A DNA stretch of 64,000 nt from contig NZ_JBPZGZ010000008.1 in assembly GCF_051857475.1 (NCBI RefSeq), positions 1-64,000 of the forward strand, given 5' to 3'. A program made the position numbers and the translations under genes. Shown here piece after piece: positions 8,363 to 16,947 of the stretch (positions are counted from its first letter, which is position 1; each line of letters begins with the position of its first letter). Source of the DNA: Pelomonas sp051857475. Its GTDB lineage: Bacteria; Pseudomonadota; Gammaproteobacteria; Burkholderiales; Burkholderiaceae_C. The notes beneath the pieces were generated by a model. It searched no databases and was not told where the DNA came from. It saw only the letters and a list, made by a program, of their open reading frames with translations.

Positions 8363-8488
8363 GTGGAACTCCCTGGGTGTGCCCGGCAACAGCGACGGGA
8401 CTGGGGCAGTTTAGGACTGGGGCTTTATCAAGCAAATGCCTGATAAGCGGCCGAACGCGCCCTTTGTCACACCATCATGCAAACGTAT

Positions 8489-9292
8489 TCAGCGCGCTGC
8501 CAGCAGGGCACGCAGCGCCGTGACCTGTGCCACATCCAGGCGTCCGGCGGCTTCGGCCAGGGCGAGCTGGCGCAGGCCCAGGGCGCGCAGCAGGTCGGCC
8601 TCCAGGCCGGCGGCCGCCAGCGCCTCCAGGTGACGGGCCAGCACGCCGGCGTCGCCGCGGGCGATGGGGCCGGAAACAGCGCCGGCCAGGCCGCGAGTCA
8701 GCGCCGTGTCCAGCGCGCCGCGGGTCAGCGGCGTCAGCGCGGGCAGGGCCTGCTCGGGCGCCAGCCCCGCAGCCCTCCACAGCGACTGGGCCTCGGCCAG
8801 CACGGCCAGCACACCGCTGGCGGCGAGGTTGGCCGCCGCGTGATAGGCCGCCCGGGCCTGGGCCGTCATGGGTGAAGACAACATCAGCGGCACCATGCCC
8901 AGCGCCTGGGCAAGTGCTTCCAGCGCCGGGCCATGGACGGCGTCCGCCTCGATGCCGACGTGCACACCCGCCAGCCCGGCGTCGCCCGCCAGCAGCTTCA
9001 GCGGATGAAAGCCCGCCCTGGCCAGGCCAGGGCTCAAGGCCGACAAGGGCGTCGCACCGCTGCAATGCAGGGCGAGCTGGCCCGGGCGCCAGGGCAGGCT
9101 GGCGGCCGTAGCGGCGATCTGGTCATCGGGAACGGTCAGCCAGACCCAATCCGCCCGCCTCGCCGCCTGCACCTGGCCGAGCTCGCCGTCGACCGGCCAG
9201 CGCCGGCCGACAACGACCTGCTGGCCGGCGGCCCGCAGCGCTGGCACCAGGGCCTGCGCCAGGCGGCCATACCCGACAACCGCGTGGATCAA
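8489..9292 (-). CDS. Rossmann-like / DUF2520 protein
   Basis: 267 residues. The start MIHAVVGYGRLAQALVPAL is a dinucleotide-binding beta-alpha-beta turn, slightly degenerate (VGYGRLA for GxGxxG). It is followed by WLTVPDDQIAA and LHCSGATPLSAL, both typical of the Rossmann-like plus DUF2520 family, related in fold to pyrroline-5-carboxylate reductase and ketopantoate reductase. The C-terminal half is a helical domain beginning near AQARAAYHAAANLAASG. The substrate is unknown. The ATG overlaps the stop of the upstream methyltransferase gene (ATGA), so the two are translationally coupled. Confidence 0.85.
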   Translation of the reverse strand: MIHAVVGYGRLAQALVPALRAAGQQVVVGRRWPVDGELGQVQAARRADWVWLTVPDDQIAATAASLPWRPGQLALHCSGATPLSALSPGLARAGFHPLKLLAGDAGLAGVHVGIEADAVHGPALEALAQALGMVPLMLSSPMTAQARAAYHAAANLAASGVLAVLAEAQSLWRAAGLAPEQALPALTPLTRGALDTALTRGLAGAVSGPIARGDAGVLARHLEALAAAGLEADLLRALGLRQLALAEAAGRLDVAQVTALRALLAAR

Positions 9293-10053
9293 GGCTTGAC
9301 GAACTTCAGCGTCATGCGGTCGCTCTCGCCGATGGCCTGGTACTTGGCGCGGTCCTTGTCCTTGAGGCCATAGGTCGGCGGCAGGGTCCAGACGCCGTCG
9401 GGATGGTCTGCCGTGTCCTTGGGGTTGGCATTGACCTCGCTCTTGCCCGCCAGCTTGAAGCCGGCCTTCTCGGCGAACTGGATGACGGTCGCTTCCTGCA
9501 CATAGCCGCTCGGCGCCTTGGGGTCCTGGGTGCGCGAGGCCGGCAGGCGGTGCTCCTCGACGCCCAGGGTGCCGCCCGGCTTGAGCGCCTTGAAGGCCGC
9601 GTCGAACACCGCCTGGGCCGTGCCCCCGTTCATCCAGTTGTGCACATTGCGGAAGGTCAGCACCACGTCGGCACTGCCGGCCGGGGCGATGTCGAACTGG
9701 CCCTTGGCGGGGTCGAAGCTGCTGATCTTGACCTTGCTGTAGACGCCCATGGAGTCCATCTTGGCCTTGAAGCGCACGCTGCCGCCGTCGGCCGCATACA
9801 GCTGGCCGCCCTCGCGCAGATAGGGCGCCAGGATCTCGGTGAACCAGCCACCGCCCGGGGCGAGCTCGACGACGGTGTCGGTGGGCTTGATGCCGAAGAA
9901 GCTCAGCGTCTCGTAGGGATGGCGGTAGTTGTCGCGGGCGACATTGCCGACCAGGCGGTTGTCGGCGGCAACGGCGGCCTTGAGCGGGTCATTGCCCTGG
10001 GCTTGTGCAGCCGCAGCGGCCAGGGCAAAAGTGGCGATCAGCCAAGTCTTCAT
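9289..10053 (-). CDS. Exported class I SAM-dependent methyltransferase-like protein
   Basis: 254 residues with a cleavable signal peptide, MKTWLIATFALAAAAAQAQG, which places the protein in the periplasm. The methyltransferase fold is clear: motif I VVELAPGGGWFTEIL, acidic residue after the second strand (YAADGG), VVLTFRNVHNW as motif IV, and LKPGGTLGVEEHR. Secreted members of this family are common in proteobacteria, yet S-adenosylmethionine is not known to be present in the periplasm, so the real activity is uncertain. It is the first gene of a two-gene unit with the DUF2520 gene. Confidence 0.83.
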   Translation of the reverse strand: MKTWLIATFALAAAAAQAQGNDPLKAAVAADNRLVGNVARDNYRHPYETLSFFGIKPTDTVVELAPGGGWFTEILAPYLREGGQLYAADGGSVRFKAKMDSMGVYSKVKISSFDPAKGQFDIAPAGSADVVLTFRNVHNWMNGGTAQAVFDAAFKALKPGGTLGVEEHRLPASRTQDPKAPSGYVQEATVIQFAEKAGFKLAGKSEVNANPKDTADHPDGVWTLPPTYGLKDKDRAKYQAIGESDRMTLKFVKP

Positions 10054-10111
10054 GGGGGGTGTCTCCTAGTGGAAGTGGCAGTATCCGGTGCGTGTCAGCC
10101 GCTGTCCAAGC

Positions 10112-11251
10112 TCAGCGACGGAATGCCAATGACGCGAGACCAAACAGGGCCAGCGCGGCGCCAAACAGGCCCAGGGCGTGCAGGCCCAGCCCCTTCAGCA
10201 CCGCACCGCCGACGCCGGAGCCCAGCGTGGCGCCGACATAGATGGCCGAGGCATTGAGCGCGAACAGCACCGGCAGCTGGGCCGGGTCCAGGGCTGCCAG
10301 CCGCGCCTGCTGCGGCACCATGAAACTCCAGCCGAACACGCTCCAGACCAGCATCAGTGCGCCCACCACGGGCAAGGGCCAGGTCGGCAGGGTCAATGCC
10401 GGCATCAGCAGGCTTTGCGCCAGGCAAAGCAGCACCAGGGTGCGAAGTGAACCGATGCGGTCGGTCAGGCGCCCACCCATGGCATTGCCGATGACGGCTC
10501 CCAGGCCGAACAGCAGCAGCATGCCGGTCACGCCGTCACGGCTGAGGCCATAGACGGTCTCGAACAGCGGCGCGACGAAGGTGTAGCAGACGTAAAGCCC
10601 GCCGGTGAAGAGGGCCGTGAAGGCGACGGCCACCATGAGCCGAGCATCGCGCAGCACCCTGCCCAGGTTGGCCAGGCTGGCCACCGGCACCGCGATGCCG
10701 GCCGGCAGGGCCATGACGATGGCGGCCAGGCCGATCACGGTCAGCGCCGCCACGACGACGAAAGCCGCCTGCCAGCCCAGGGCATAGCCCAGCCAGGCAC
10801 CGGCCGGAATGCCCAGCACCTGGGCGAATGTCAGCCCGCCGAAGACGATGGCCAGGGCCCTGCCCTGCTGGCCCGGCCCCGCCAGCGCCACACCGACGGA
10901 AGCCGCCACCGGCGTGACCAGGCCGCCCCCCAGGGCCATCAGGGCGCGTGCCGCCAGCAGCATGGCAAAGCTCGGCGCCAGCGCCGCCGCGACGGAACCC
11001 AATGCGAACAGCGCCAGGCCGATGGACATCAGCCGCCTGCGGTCCAGCCGGCCCGTGGCCGCGATCAACAGCGGCGAAGCGATGGCATAGGTGCCGGCAT
11101 AGACACTCATCAGCGCCCCGGCGTGGGCCCGGTCGACGCCAAAGGCCAGGGCCACCGGCGACAGCACACCGACGACAACAAAGGCCCCCATGCCGATGGC
11201 GAAATTGGCCAGGGCCAGCAGCCAGAGCTGGCGGGTCGCGGAGGGGGTCAT
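10112..11251 (-). CDS. MFS transporter, DHA1/AraJ-like
   Basis: 379 residues with twelve predicted helices. ALANFAIGMGAFVVVGVLSPVALAFGV at the start and RLDRRRLMSIGLALFALGS in the loop between helices 2 and 3 fit the drug:H+ antiporter (DHA1) family of AraJ/YdhP-type exporters. The loop motif is a variant of the usual GxLaDrxGrr signature. The substrate cannot be read from the sequence. It is on the same strand as its neighbours, with 58-base and 46-base gaps, but unrelated in function. Confidence 0.83.
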   Translation of the reverse strand: MTPSATRQLWLLALANFAIGMGAFVVVGVLSPVALAFGVDRAHAGALMSVYAGTYAIASPLLIAATGRLDRRRLMSIGLALFALGSVAAALAPSFAMLLAARALMALGGGLVTPVAASVGVALAGPGQQGRALAIVFGGLTFAQVLGIPAGAWLGYALGWQAAFVVVAALTVIGLAAIVMALPAGIAVPVASLANLGRVLRDARLMVAVAFTALFTGGLYVCYTFVAPLFETVYGLSRDGVTGMLLLFGLGAVIGNAMGGRLTDRIGSLRTLVLLCLAQSLLMPALTLPTWPLPVVGALMLVWSVFGWSFMVPQQARLAALDPAQLPVLFALNASAIYVGATLGSGVGGAVLKGLGLHALGLFGAALALFGLASLAFRR

Positions 11252-11297
11252 CGGCCCATCATCGCCAGCGGCGCCAAGCCGCGTGCGCCTGGGGTCT

Positions 11298-11897
11298 TCA
11301 GTGCGTGGCCCAGCCCATCCACACCGCCAGCGTGTCGAACAGCGCCGTGATGACCAGGATGGGCAGCGGCAGGCCGAGCAGCGTGCCGATGACGTAGTCG
11401 CGCAGCTTCACGCCCGACAGGGCCAGCGTGTAGTTCAGCGCCGGCACCGAATGGAAGACCGTGCGCAGCATGACGACGCTGCGCACCGGGTGCGCATCGA
11501 GCCTCGCGAACAGCCGGCGCGCCAGGCGGTTGTCCAGCTCACGCAGCGCGTCGGCGCCCAGGGCGCGCACGACGACGAAGGTCACCGTGCAGGCGATGCA
11601 GGCGGCCACATAGGTCGTCAGCGCGCCCCACACCGGCCCCAGGGCCAGCACCGCCGCGGCGAGGAAGAAGCCGCCGGGGATGTGCACGAGATTGGCCAGC
11701 ACGAACATCGCCGTGAAGGCCACCATGCCCCAGACCCGGTGATGGTCAAAACCCTCGCGCACGGCCTGCAGGCTGATCTGCTGGCGCAGGCCGGTAACCT
11801 CAACCGCCGCCCACAGCAACGCCACGAAAGCCAGGACCGCCAGCCAGCGCCAACGGGAATGGGATGACGCGACGGGGGCGGTCTCGGTGGGCTTCAA
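11298..11897 (-). CDS. VTT/TVP38 (DedA-superfamily) membrane protein
   Basis: About 199 residues with five or so membrane helices. The VTT signature is present: LANLVHIPGGFFLAAAVLALGPVWGAL, then VVMLRTVFHSVPALNYTLALSGVKLRDYVIGTLLG, as in TMEM64/TVP38 proteins, which act in lipid scrambling or envelope homeostasis. No ATG precedes the first helix within this gene. The best start is TTG at 11897, which overlaps the stop codon of the alkaline phosphatase gene (TTGA), so translation is probably coupled. A longer frame runs back through the phosphatase gene but is only a shadow. Confidence 0.75.
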   Translation of the reverse strand: MKPTETAPVASSHSRWRWLAVLAFVALLWAAVEVTGLRQQISLQAVREGFDHHRVWGMVAFTAMFVLANLVHIPGGFFLAAAVLALGPVWGALTTYVAACIACTVTFVVVRALGADALRELDNRLARRLFARLDAHPVRSVVMLRTVFHSVPALNYTLALSGVKLRDYVIGTLLGLPLPILVITALFDTLAVWMGWATH

Positions 11898-13915
11898 CGC
11901 TTGGGCTTGGGGGGCTTCTTGGAGCCCGAAGTATCGGCGGGCGCGACGACGCCCTTGACGGCAGCCTGGGCCAGCTTGAAGAAGACGTCGGTGTTGTCGA
12001 TGACGCCGGTGAAGGCGAGCGCCCCGGGGCCATAGGCCGACAGCGGCACGTCGGTGGCGGTGTGCACGGCCGATTCGCCGGGCACCTGGCCGGTGACGAG
12101 GTAGTCGCCCAGCGCATCGTCGCGCTCCTGGGCATTGGCCGGGTACCACTTCAGCGGCGCCTCGCTGGCGAAGGGCTGCTGGACGTCGCGCTGCGGCGTC
12201 TTCTTGGTGCGCCAGTCTTCGTAGCGATCGGCATTGGCGCCGTAGCCCACCAGCAGGCGGAAGTCGATGTCGGTCGTCTCGGGGTAGCCGTCGGCCGCGA
12301 TCTTGTAGTGCGGGAAGCCGGCCTTCTCGTAGACACCGACGACCTGGTTGCGCAGATGGGGCACACCCTTCTTGGCGGCGAGGTCGACCAGGGCCTTGTC
12401 CGTCACCATGGAGCCGCCGATCAGGGCCGCGCCCGAGCATTCATGGTCGGCCGTCACGATGACCAGGGTGTCGCCCTGCTCAGCCGCGAAGTCCTGGGCC
12501 ACGCGCACGGCGCGGTCGAACTCCAGCGTGTCCAGCATCCAGCGCTCGGTGTCCATGTTGTGGGCCTGCTTGTCGATGGAGGCGCCCTCGACCAGCAGCA
12601 CGAAGCCCTTGGGCGACTTCTTCAACACGGCTATGGCCTTGGCCGCCATCTCGTCCAGCATGGGCTGGTCGGGCAGACCGAAGTCGTCGACGACGCTGCC
12701 GCCCTGCAGGCCGTTCTTGTCGGCGCCGCGGCGGCCGTTGATCTTGTCCAGGGCCACGTTCATGTTGGAGAAGGCGAACAGGCCGAGCAGGGGCTTGGCG
12801 GCGTCGGCCTTGTCCAGGTCGGTCTTGGTGGCCGCGTACTGGAAGCCGGCGGACTGGAAGGCGCCGATCAGGTCGCGGCCCTTGTCCAGGCCACCCGCGG
12901 ACACACCCCAGCGCTTGACGATCTCGGCCGTGTGCGGGTCGGTCGCCGAGAAGGCGTAGTCGCTGCTGTCGGTGCGCGCCGAGCCCGGCGTGCCGGCCGG
13001 CAAAAACCATTTGCGGCCGCCGCCCATCAGCACCGTCAGGCCGGTGTGGCCGCGGTCGTCGAAGAACTGGTCGACGATGCCGGTGCCTGCGCCACGGTTG
13101 CTGGTGTGCACGGCATTGCCGGCCGGCGTGGCGTCGAAGACGTCGGCCGTCGTGACAACGCCAAGCTGCTTGCCCTGGGTGCGGTGCAGATACTCGCTGA
13201 GGTACTCGACGCGCGGGTTGTCGAAGGCGTCCACCGTATCGTCGGGGAAGACGCCCTCCTCGTTGTTGTTGTTCTTGTTGCCGCTGACATAGCTCGTCAT
13301 GCCGGGCGACGAGTCGGTCACGATGGAGTTCAGCGACGAGGTCTTGACCATGGCCGTCGCCGTGAACGTGTCCATGGCCAGGGGCTGCAGGGCCTTGCCC
13401 TGCGCATAGCCATGCACGATGCGCGCAGCGGTGCGCTGCGAGGCGCCCATGCCGTCGCCGAGCAGGATGATGATGTTCCTGACCTTGGGACCGAGGGCGG
13501 CCGTGAAGGGCACGACCTCGAAGTTGCCCTTGGCGACGACCTTCTGGCCGTCGGCCTGGGTGGCTTCGACGCTGAACTCATGCTTGCCGGCAAGCTCGCT
13601 GGAGACGGCCCGCACCGTGGCGATGGTCGTCTCGGCGGCCAGGCCCTTGGTGCAGCCGCTGGCGCATTCGCGCAGCGCGACGGTGGCCGCCACCGGCTTG
13701 CCGTCGATGAAATAACGCGCCGCGGTGATCTTCTGGCCGGCGTCGGGCTTGATCGTGGCCTGCAGGTCGAAGCGCTGGCCGGGCAGGAAGCGGGCGATGA
13801 CGGGGTCGGCGCGGCCGCTGGAGAAAAGTTCGCTGGGCGGCGTCAGGCGGGTCACGGTGGGCGCGGCGACGGCGGAGCCAGCGGCGATTGCGGCAAGCAG
13901 CAGGGTGTGTTTCAT
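11894..13915 (-). CDS. Exported alkaline phosphatase, large form
   Basis: 673 residues, longer than E. coli PhoA because of an N-terminal beta-rich domain (about residues 20-145, including RADPVIARFLPGQRFDLQATI) placed before the catalytic part. The signal peptide is MKHTLLLAAIAAGSAVAAP. The catalytic core starts at VRNIIILLGDGMGASQ (first metal-binding Asp), the nucleophile is S202 in TDSSPGMTSY, and VIVTADHECSGA plus DKQAHNMD supply other metal ligands. It releases phosphate from monoesters in the periplasm. It lies between an exported protein gene (nine bases upstream) and the VTT gene (overlapping), so all three look like one operon. Confidence 0.9.
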   Translation of the reverse strand: MKHTLLLAAIAAGSAVAAPTVTRLTPPSELFSSGRADPVIARFLPGQRFDLQATIKPDAGQKITAARYFIDGKPVAATVALRECASGCTKGLAAETTIATVRAVSSELAGKHEFSVEATQADGQKVVAKGNFEVVPFTAALGPKVRNIIILLGDGMGASQRTAARIVHGYAQGKALQPLAMDTFTATAMVKTSSLNSIVTDSSPGMTSYVSGNKNNNNEEGVFPDDTVDAFDNPRVEYLSEYLHRTQGKQLGVVTTADVFDATPAGNAVHTSNRGAGTGIVDQFFDDRGHTGLTVLMGGGRKWFLPAGTPGSARTDSSDYAFSATDPHTAEIVKRWGVSAGGLDKGRDLIGAFQSAGFQYAATKTDLDKADAAKPLLGLFAFSNMNVALDKINGRRGADKNGLQGGSVVDDFGLPDQPMLDEMAAKAIAVLKKSPKGFVLLVEGASIDKQAHNMDTERWMLDTLEFDRAVRVAQDFAAEQGDTLVIVTADHECSGAALIGGSMVTDKALVDLAAKKGVPHLRNQVVGVYEKAGFPHYKIAADGYPETTDIDFRLLVGYGANADRYEDWRTKKTPQRDVQQPFASEAPLKWYPANAQERDDALGDYLVTGQVPGESAVHTATDVPLSAYGPGALAFTGVIDNTDVFFKLAQAAVKGVVAPADTSGSKKPPKPKR

Positions 13916-13924
13916 GGCAACAGC

Positions 13925-14407
13925 TCAGTGCGAATGGGGAGAGGCGGCAGCCGAGGCCTGCGCGGCCAGGGCGTCAGGCGCGAGGTGCAGGCGGATCCAG
14001 CTGACGCGGCCGGTCGCATCCTCGGCGGGGCCGTACTCGAGGCGGCCGGTCAGGGCGAGCGGCCCGGCCTGGTGGGCGACAAAGCGCGCGCTCTGCGACT
14101 CGGGCAGCAGCACGGTGACGGTGGAGGCCGGGAGGTCATCGGCATCACCGTCGGCATGCTCGGACATCGAGACCGGCCGCGGCGTCAGCAGAAACTGGCC
14201 GGCCTGGGGCTGCTCGCGCTGCACCATGAAACCCACCAGGCGCACCTCGCGGCCAGCGGCAGCCTTCAGTTGCGCCGTGGGCTCCAGCCCGCGCGGGCCG
14301 ATGGGGGACGCGAAGAAGTCGGAGAAGCCGATCTCGACCGGCGCGGCCGGCGCCATCGCCGGCAGCAGGCTCAGTGCGCCGGCAAGCAGCAGGAAAGGCA
14401 GTCGCAT
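13925..14407 (-). CDS. Exported protein of unknown function
   Basis: 160 residues. The signal peptide is MRLPFLLLAGALSLLPAMAPA. The mature part begins PVEIGFSDFFASPIGPRGLEP and carries REVRLVGFMVQREQPQAGQFLLTPRPVSM and a C-terminal GRLEYGPAEDATGRVSWIRLHL. This alternation looks like a small beta-barrel of the OB type and resembles exported DUF3299-like proteins, but I cannot name the family. The tail SPHSH is histidine-rich. It is the first gene of the unit with alkaline phosphatase, nine bases apart, so it may assist phosphatase function or metal supply. Confidence 0.7.
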   Translation of the reverse strand: MRLPFLLLAGALSLLPAMAPAAPVEIGFSDFFASPIGPRGLEPTAQLKAAAGREVRLVGFMVQREQPQAGQFLLTPRPVSMSEHADGDADDLPASTVTVLLPESQSARFVAHQAGPLALTGRLEYGPAEDATGRVSWIRLHLAPDALAAQASAAASPHSH

Positions 14408-14467
14408 GCTGGCCCTGTCAAAAGGGCAGCATGCTCCCGCGAAGCTGTGTCAAATCGATGACGAAGC

Positions 14468-16189
14468 TCAATAGCCCAGGGCCAGGCCGGAATTGCGCCG
14501 CGGGTCGTTGGCGCCGTAGTAGCGGTTCTTGCCCACCGGCTTGCCACCCAGGCGCGGTGCGCCGACCAGGATGCTGGCCAGGTGATTGGCCGGCTGCGGG
14601 TCGGCGAACTTCTGGCCCCAGCCCTCGAGGATCTTGCGCGTGTCGGGCGACAACGCATTCACCTCCAGGTTGGTGGCCTCGGGCAGCCATTGCTGGTGGA
14701 AGCGCGGCGCGTCGGTCGCCTCTTGCACATCCATGCCGTAGTCGATGACGTTGATCATGGTGTGAAGCACCGCCGTGATGATGCGGCTGCCGCCCGGCGT
14801 GCCGACCACCATGACCGTCTTGCCGTCCTTGGTGACGACGGTCGGGCTCATGGACGACAGCGGCCGCTTGCCCGGCTCGATGCGGTTGGCTTCACCCTGC
14901 ACCAGGCCGTAGAGATTGGGCACGCCGACCTTGGCGGTGAAGTCATCCATCTCGTCGTTCAGCAGCACGCCGGTCTTGGCGGCCGTCACGCGCGCGCCAA
15001 ACCAGTCGTTCAGCGTGTAGGTCACCGACACGGCATTGCCCCATTTGTCGACGATGGAGTAGTGCGTGGTGTTGCTGCCCTCGTGCGGCGACACGCCGGG
15101 CTTGATGTCCTTGGAGACGCCGGCCTTGTTGGGATCGATCACGGCGCGCAGCTGGGCCGCATAGTCCTTGCTGAGCAGGCGCTCCAACGGGTTCTTGATG
15201 AAGTCGGGGTCGCCCAGATAGCTGTTGCGGTCCACATAGGCGTGACGCATGGCCTCGATCTGGTAGTGCACCGCCTGGGCCGAGCGGAAGCCCAGCTCCT
15301 TGAGCGGATAACCCTCCAGGATGTTGAGGATCTCGCAGATGATGACGCCGCCGGAGCTCGGCGGCGGCGCCGAGACCACGTGGTAGCCACGGTAGTCGCA
15401 TTCCACCGGCGGCAGTTCGCGCGTCTTGTACTGGTCGAGGTCGGCGGGGCCCAGGATGCCCTTGCCGGCCTTGCTCGACTCGATGAGGGCCGCGGCCACC
15501 GGCCCCTTGTAGAAGCCCGCCTCGCCTTTGTCGCGGATGGCCTTCAGCGTGGCGGCCAGGTCCTTCTGCACCAGCTTCTGGCCGACCTGCCAGGGCTCGC
15601 CCTTGTTCAGGAAGATGGCCGCTGTGGCCGGGTCCTTGCGGAAGTCTTCGGTGGCCGTGTGCAGCATGTCGATGTCGCCCTGGTCCAGCACGAAGCCTTT
15701 CTCCGCGTAATGGATGGCCGGCGTGATGACGGCGGCGCGCTTCATCGTGCCGTACTTGGCCAGCGCGTACTCCAGGCCTGACACGCTGCCCGGCACGCCC
15801 ACGGCGAGATGGCCCTTGGTGCTCAGGCCCTTGATGACATTGCCCTCCTTGTCGAGGTACATGTTGGCGGTCGCCGCCAGCGGTGCCTTCTCGCGGAAGT
15901 CGAGGAAGGTCTTGCGGCCATCGGCCAGCTGGATGGTCATGAAGCCGCCGCCGCCGAGGTTGCCCGCCGCGGGGTAGACCACCGCCAGCGCATAGCCCAC
16001 GGCCACGGCCGCATCCACCGCATTGCCGCCGTCCTTCAGCACATCCACGCCGACGCGCGTGGCCAGATGCTGGGCCGTGACCACCATGCCGTTCTCGGCC
16101 GCCACCGGGGCCTGCGAGGCCGCCTGGACCAGGGTCGCCATGCACAGGAGGGCGCCCGTGGTCAGGCGCAGCTTCATCAGGGATCTCAT
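14468..16189 (-). CDS. ggt: Gamma-glutamyltransferase (periplasmic)
   Basis: Transfers or hydrolyses the gamma-glutamyl group of glutathione in the periplasm. 573 residues from the ATG at 16189 (GGAG upstream), with a signal peptide LRLTTGALLCMATLVQAAS. The precursor is expected to cut itself before T374 in GSNTTHYSIVDKWGNAVS, making a large and a small subunit. Substrate-site motifs are also present: GGNAVDAAVAVGYALAVVYP, GGGGFM, and the PLSSMSPT lid region with GTPGGSRI. The gene stands alone. Confidence 0.93.
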   Translation of the reverse strand: MRSLMKLRLTTGALLCMATLVQAASQAPVAAENGMVVTAQHLATRVGVDVLKDGGNAVDAAVAVGYALAVVYPAAGNLGGGGFMTIQLADGRKTFLDFREKAPLAATANMYLDKEGNVIKGLSTKGHLAVGVPGSVSGLEYALAKYGTMKRAAVITPAIHYAEKGFVLDQGDIDMLHTATEDFRKDPATAAIFLNKGEPWQVGQKLVQKDLAATLKAIRDKGEAGFYKGPVAAALIESSKAGKGILGPADLDQYKTRELPPVECDYRGYHVVSAPPPSSGGVIICEILNILEGYPLKELGFRSAQAVHYQIEAMRHAYVDRNSYLGDPDFIKNPLERLLSKDYAAQLRAVIDPNKAGVSKDIKPGVSPHEGSNTTHYSIVDKWGNAVSVTYTLNDWFGARVTAAKTGVLLNDEMDDFTAKVGVPNLYGLVQGEANRIEPGKRPLSSMSPTVVTKDGKTVMVVGTPGGSRIITAVLHTMINVIDYGMDVQEATDAPRFHQQWLPEATNLEVNALSPDTRKILEGWGQKFADPQPANHLASILVGAPRLGGKPVGKNRYYGANDPRRNSGLALGY

Positions 16190-16260
16190 GCCAGGGTCTC
16201 CGTCAACAAATGACGCCGACCCTAATGCCACGGCCCGTGCGAGGCCATCCCCTCAATCGC

Positions 16261-16947
16261 TCAGTGGCCCGACCAGTACAGCAGGCCCCAGGCCAGGCCC
16301 GCGACCAATGCGGCCGCCGCGGCCAGAGGCCAGGGCGTCGGACCGGCTGAAGCAGCAGCGACTCCGGCCTGCCTGCCGGTCCACATCGCCCGCAGCAACG
16401 GCCGACGCCGGATGAAGACATAGACGGCAATGGCCACCACATGCAGGCCCAGCCAGGCATAGAGCAGCTTGGCTGCCAGCTTGTGCCAACCGGTCAGCTT
16501 CAGGCTCAGGTCTTCCTCGATCCATCCCGACCAGGGCCCGGCAAAGCCGATCTCGTCGTTGCCAAACAGGCCCGTCACCACCTGGGTAAAGAGCAGGGCC
16601 AGCACGGCAAAGACCGACAGGGCCCCCAGCGGGTTGTGGCCCAGGCCCTGCCAGCGCCCGCGCAGATAGGCCCACACGCGCGCCGGCGTGGGCAGGAACT
16701 GCGCGAAGCGGGCGTAGCGCGTACCCCACAGCCCCCAGCCCAGACGGAACACCAGCAGGGCCGCGATGGCCTGGCCGGCGCGGGCATGCCAGCTCATCCA
16801 GGCGCCGCCGGCCAGACCGGTCGCTATGGCGCCTGACACCAGGCCCACCAGGGCCCAGTGGAAGACGCGCAGCGGCAGGTCCCAGACGGCAACGTCGTCG
16901 GCCTGATGCTCCCGGCTGGGCTCAGGGCTGGCGAGCGGCTGCGACAT
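16261..16947 (-). CDS. Cytochrome b561-type membrane haem protein
   Basis: 228 residues with four central membrane helices and a fifth at the C terminus. VWDLPLRVFHWALVGL is the signature of the cytochrome b subunits of NiFe-hydrogenase/cytochrome b561 proteins. Candidate haem ligands are the His in VFHWAL, the His in MSWHARAG, and the two in LTGWHKLAAKLLYAWLGLHVV. It would pass electrons between the quinone pool and a periplasmic partner. Its start overlaps the end of the rhodanese-like gene by 26 bases, so the two form an operon. Confidence 0.88.
   Translation of the reverse strand: MSQPLASPEPSREHQADDVAVWDLPLRVFHWALVGLVSGAIATGLAGGAWMSWHARAGQAIAALLVFRLGWGLWGTRYARFAQFLPTPARVWAYLRGRWQGLGHNPLGALSVFAVLALLFTQVVTGLFGNDEIGFAGPWSGWIEEDLSLKLTGWHKLAAKLLYAWLGLHVVAIAVYVFIRRRPLLRAMWTGRQAGVAAASAGPTPWPLAAAAALVAGLAWGLLYWSGH

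Noticed and set aside
8425..8446. TTATCA-N10-TGATAA dyad upstream of cheZ as a flagellar sigma-28 promoter
   Set aside because: The -10 GCCGATAA and the -35 TAAAG at proper spacing are not present; the dyad alone is weak.
11864..14461. An 865-residue open frame antisense to alkaline phosphatase
   Set aside because: Gly/Arg/Val/Leu-rich shadow that spans three sense genes; no start signal or domain.
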